From Nymphaea colorata (taxonomy: Eukaryota > Streptophyta > Magnoliopsida > Nymphaeales > Nymphaeaceae): a DNA stretch of 46,464 nt. The DNA lies in NCBI RefSeq assembly GCF_008831285.2, contig NW_022204585.1, positions 1-46,464 on the forward strand, given 5' to 3'. How positions within the stretch are numbered: the stretch's first letter is position 1; each line of letters starts with the position of its first letter. Below are positions 45,721-46,464 of the stretch, in pieces. The notes beneath the pieces were generated by a model, which had not been told where the DNA came from, searched no databases, and worked only from the letters and a program-made list of their open reading frames with translations. The position numbers and the translations under genes were made by a program.

Positions 45721-46241
45721 ATGGAGAAGAAGGAGATCAATTAGCTCGTCATCAACCGCCTCAAGAAGGAAAGGAAGGAGTGGAGGAGCGACCATCCATT
45801 CGGGTTTGTTGCCAAGCCTATCGAAAACCCCGATGGCACTACCAACATGCTCAAGTGGCACTGCTAAATTCCAGGCCCCAAAGACTCCCCTTGGGAAGGA
45901 GGCTCATATACTCTTTCCATGGACTTTACCCATGACTTCCCCGTAAGGTAAACTTCCCCTAAGCCAGACCTCCAAAATGCGTTTTTAAGCCAGTTCTCCC
46001 CCATCCAAACATCTATCCTTCGGGGACTGTTTGTCTCTCCATCTTAAACGAGGAGTAGGATTGGAAACCTCACATCACGGTCAAGCAGATTTTATTAGGA
46101 ATTCAAAAGCTGTTGAAGGACGAGCCCAACATCTAAAGCCCTGCTCAACAGTAACCTCTAACTCTCTACAAGAACAACCGTGAAGAATATTTGAAAAAAG
46201 TGAAAGCGTTTGCTTTGAACTCCAAGAAAAAGACTGCATGA
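45721..46241 (+). CDS. UBC9: SUMO-conjugating enzyme E2, Ubc9
   Basis: 166 residues after one 20-nt intron; ATG 45721, TGA 46239-46241. It matches the Ubc9 family throughout: '[19 protein letters not shown]', '[25 protein letters not shown]', '[19 protein letters not shown]', and active-site Cys in '[26 protein letters not shown]', then 'SPAQQE..TLY..N'. It carries SUMO from E1 to lysines on targets, mainly in the nucleus. 'DHPFGF' and the basic N-terminus set it apart from ubiquitin E2s. It is the last gene, 135 bp from the right telomere. Confidence 0.96.
45948..45967 (+). other. 20-nt intron of UBC9
   Basis: GTAAACTTCCCCTAAGCCAG. Removal joins 'DFPVR' to 'PPKCVFKP', as conserved in all Ubc9 proteins. 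Confidence 0.95.
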
Positions 46242-46376
46242 TTTTAGAGTCTAATAATGATTTGTCCCTCCTCCTATAAAAGATCAAATATGAATATCAA
46301 AGTCTCATCCTATCCCTGTGCTTAGTTAGGCATAAGATGCTCAGAATATGAAAGTTCAAAAATACCTAATAATCTA

Positions 46377-46464
46377 GGGGTTGGGGTTGGGGTTGGGTGG
46401 GGTTGGGGTTGGGGTTGGGGTTGGGGTTGGGGTTGGGGTTGGGGTTGGGGTTGGGGTTGGGGTT
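46377..46464. repeat. Right telomere, GGGGTT repeats
   Basis: About fourteen GGGGTT units run to the last base. One unit near the inner edge has lost bases (GGGTGGGG). The unique sequence ends ...AATCTA just before the first GGGG. With the left array this makes the window a complete linear chromosome. Confidence 0.98.

Noticed and set aside
1-46464. tRNA, rRNA, transposon or CRISPR content
   Set aside because: I saw no cloverleaf, rRNA motif, transposase or regular spaced repeat array on either strand. A dedicated RNA search could still find a short RNA.

Overview
This window is one complete ciliate macronuclear chromosome. It starts with a CCCCAA array (1-74) and ends with a GGGGTT array (46377-46464), and it carries about 19 tightly packed genes. 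All genes end on TGA. TAA and TAG are read as sense codons throughout. In conserved proteins (myosin P-loop and neighbouring motor motifs, protein-kinase hinge, Ubc9) these codons sit mostly where the family has glutamate, while conserved glutamines use CAA/CAG. I therefore read TAA/TAG as Glu, which is the peritrich nuclear code, rather than Gln as in Tetrahymena or Paramecium. With GGGGTT telomeres this suggests an oligohymenophorean ciliate, probably a peritrich. The species is not determined.

Introns are tiny. About ten GT-AG introns of exactly 20 nt, plus one each of 21, 23 and 61 nt, restore the frame in genes for a Rho GTPase, Ubc9, a kinase-like/MORN protein, myosin, an OSCA/TMEM63 channel and others. 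Most are 3n+2 long, so plain ORF callers break these genes.

Layout. 333-1965 (+): coiled-coil protein with an IQ-like motif. 2523-7973 (+) and 8221-13921 (-): two tail-to-tail giant secreted Cys-rich paralogues whose last ~316 bp are about 99% identical as an inverted repeat. 15168-17334 (-): OSCA/TMEM63-type channel. 17499-17849 (+): small secreted Cys-rich protein. 17891-18706 (-): MORN protein. 18879-20114 (+): METTL13-like methyltransferase. 20186-24798 (-): three coiled-coil genes. 24928-27858 (-): large N-myristoylation-type protein with a disordered tail. 28047-32507 (+): myosin with an RCC1-repeat tail. 32553-34411 (-): helical-repeat protein. 34468-36703 (-): Gln-rich protein with DPF/NPF motifs and a coiled-coil end. 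36831-38907 (-): pseudokinase fused to MORN repeats. 39075-43964 (-): 1629-residue multi-TM surface protein. 44149-44796 (+): small membrane-anchored protein. 44989-45628 (+): Rho GTPase. 45721-46241 (+): Ubc9.

Most intergenic gaps are only 40-190 bp. The exceptions are the regions upstream of the two giant Cys-rich genes (557 and 1246 bp). The gene set leans toward cell surface, cortex and cytoskeleton. Several genes keep single-base frame breaks that no intron explains, often at A5 runs, while other long genes (1816, 1629 and 976 residues) have none. Assembly error is the simplest explanation, but gene decay cannot be excluded from sequence alone.
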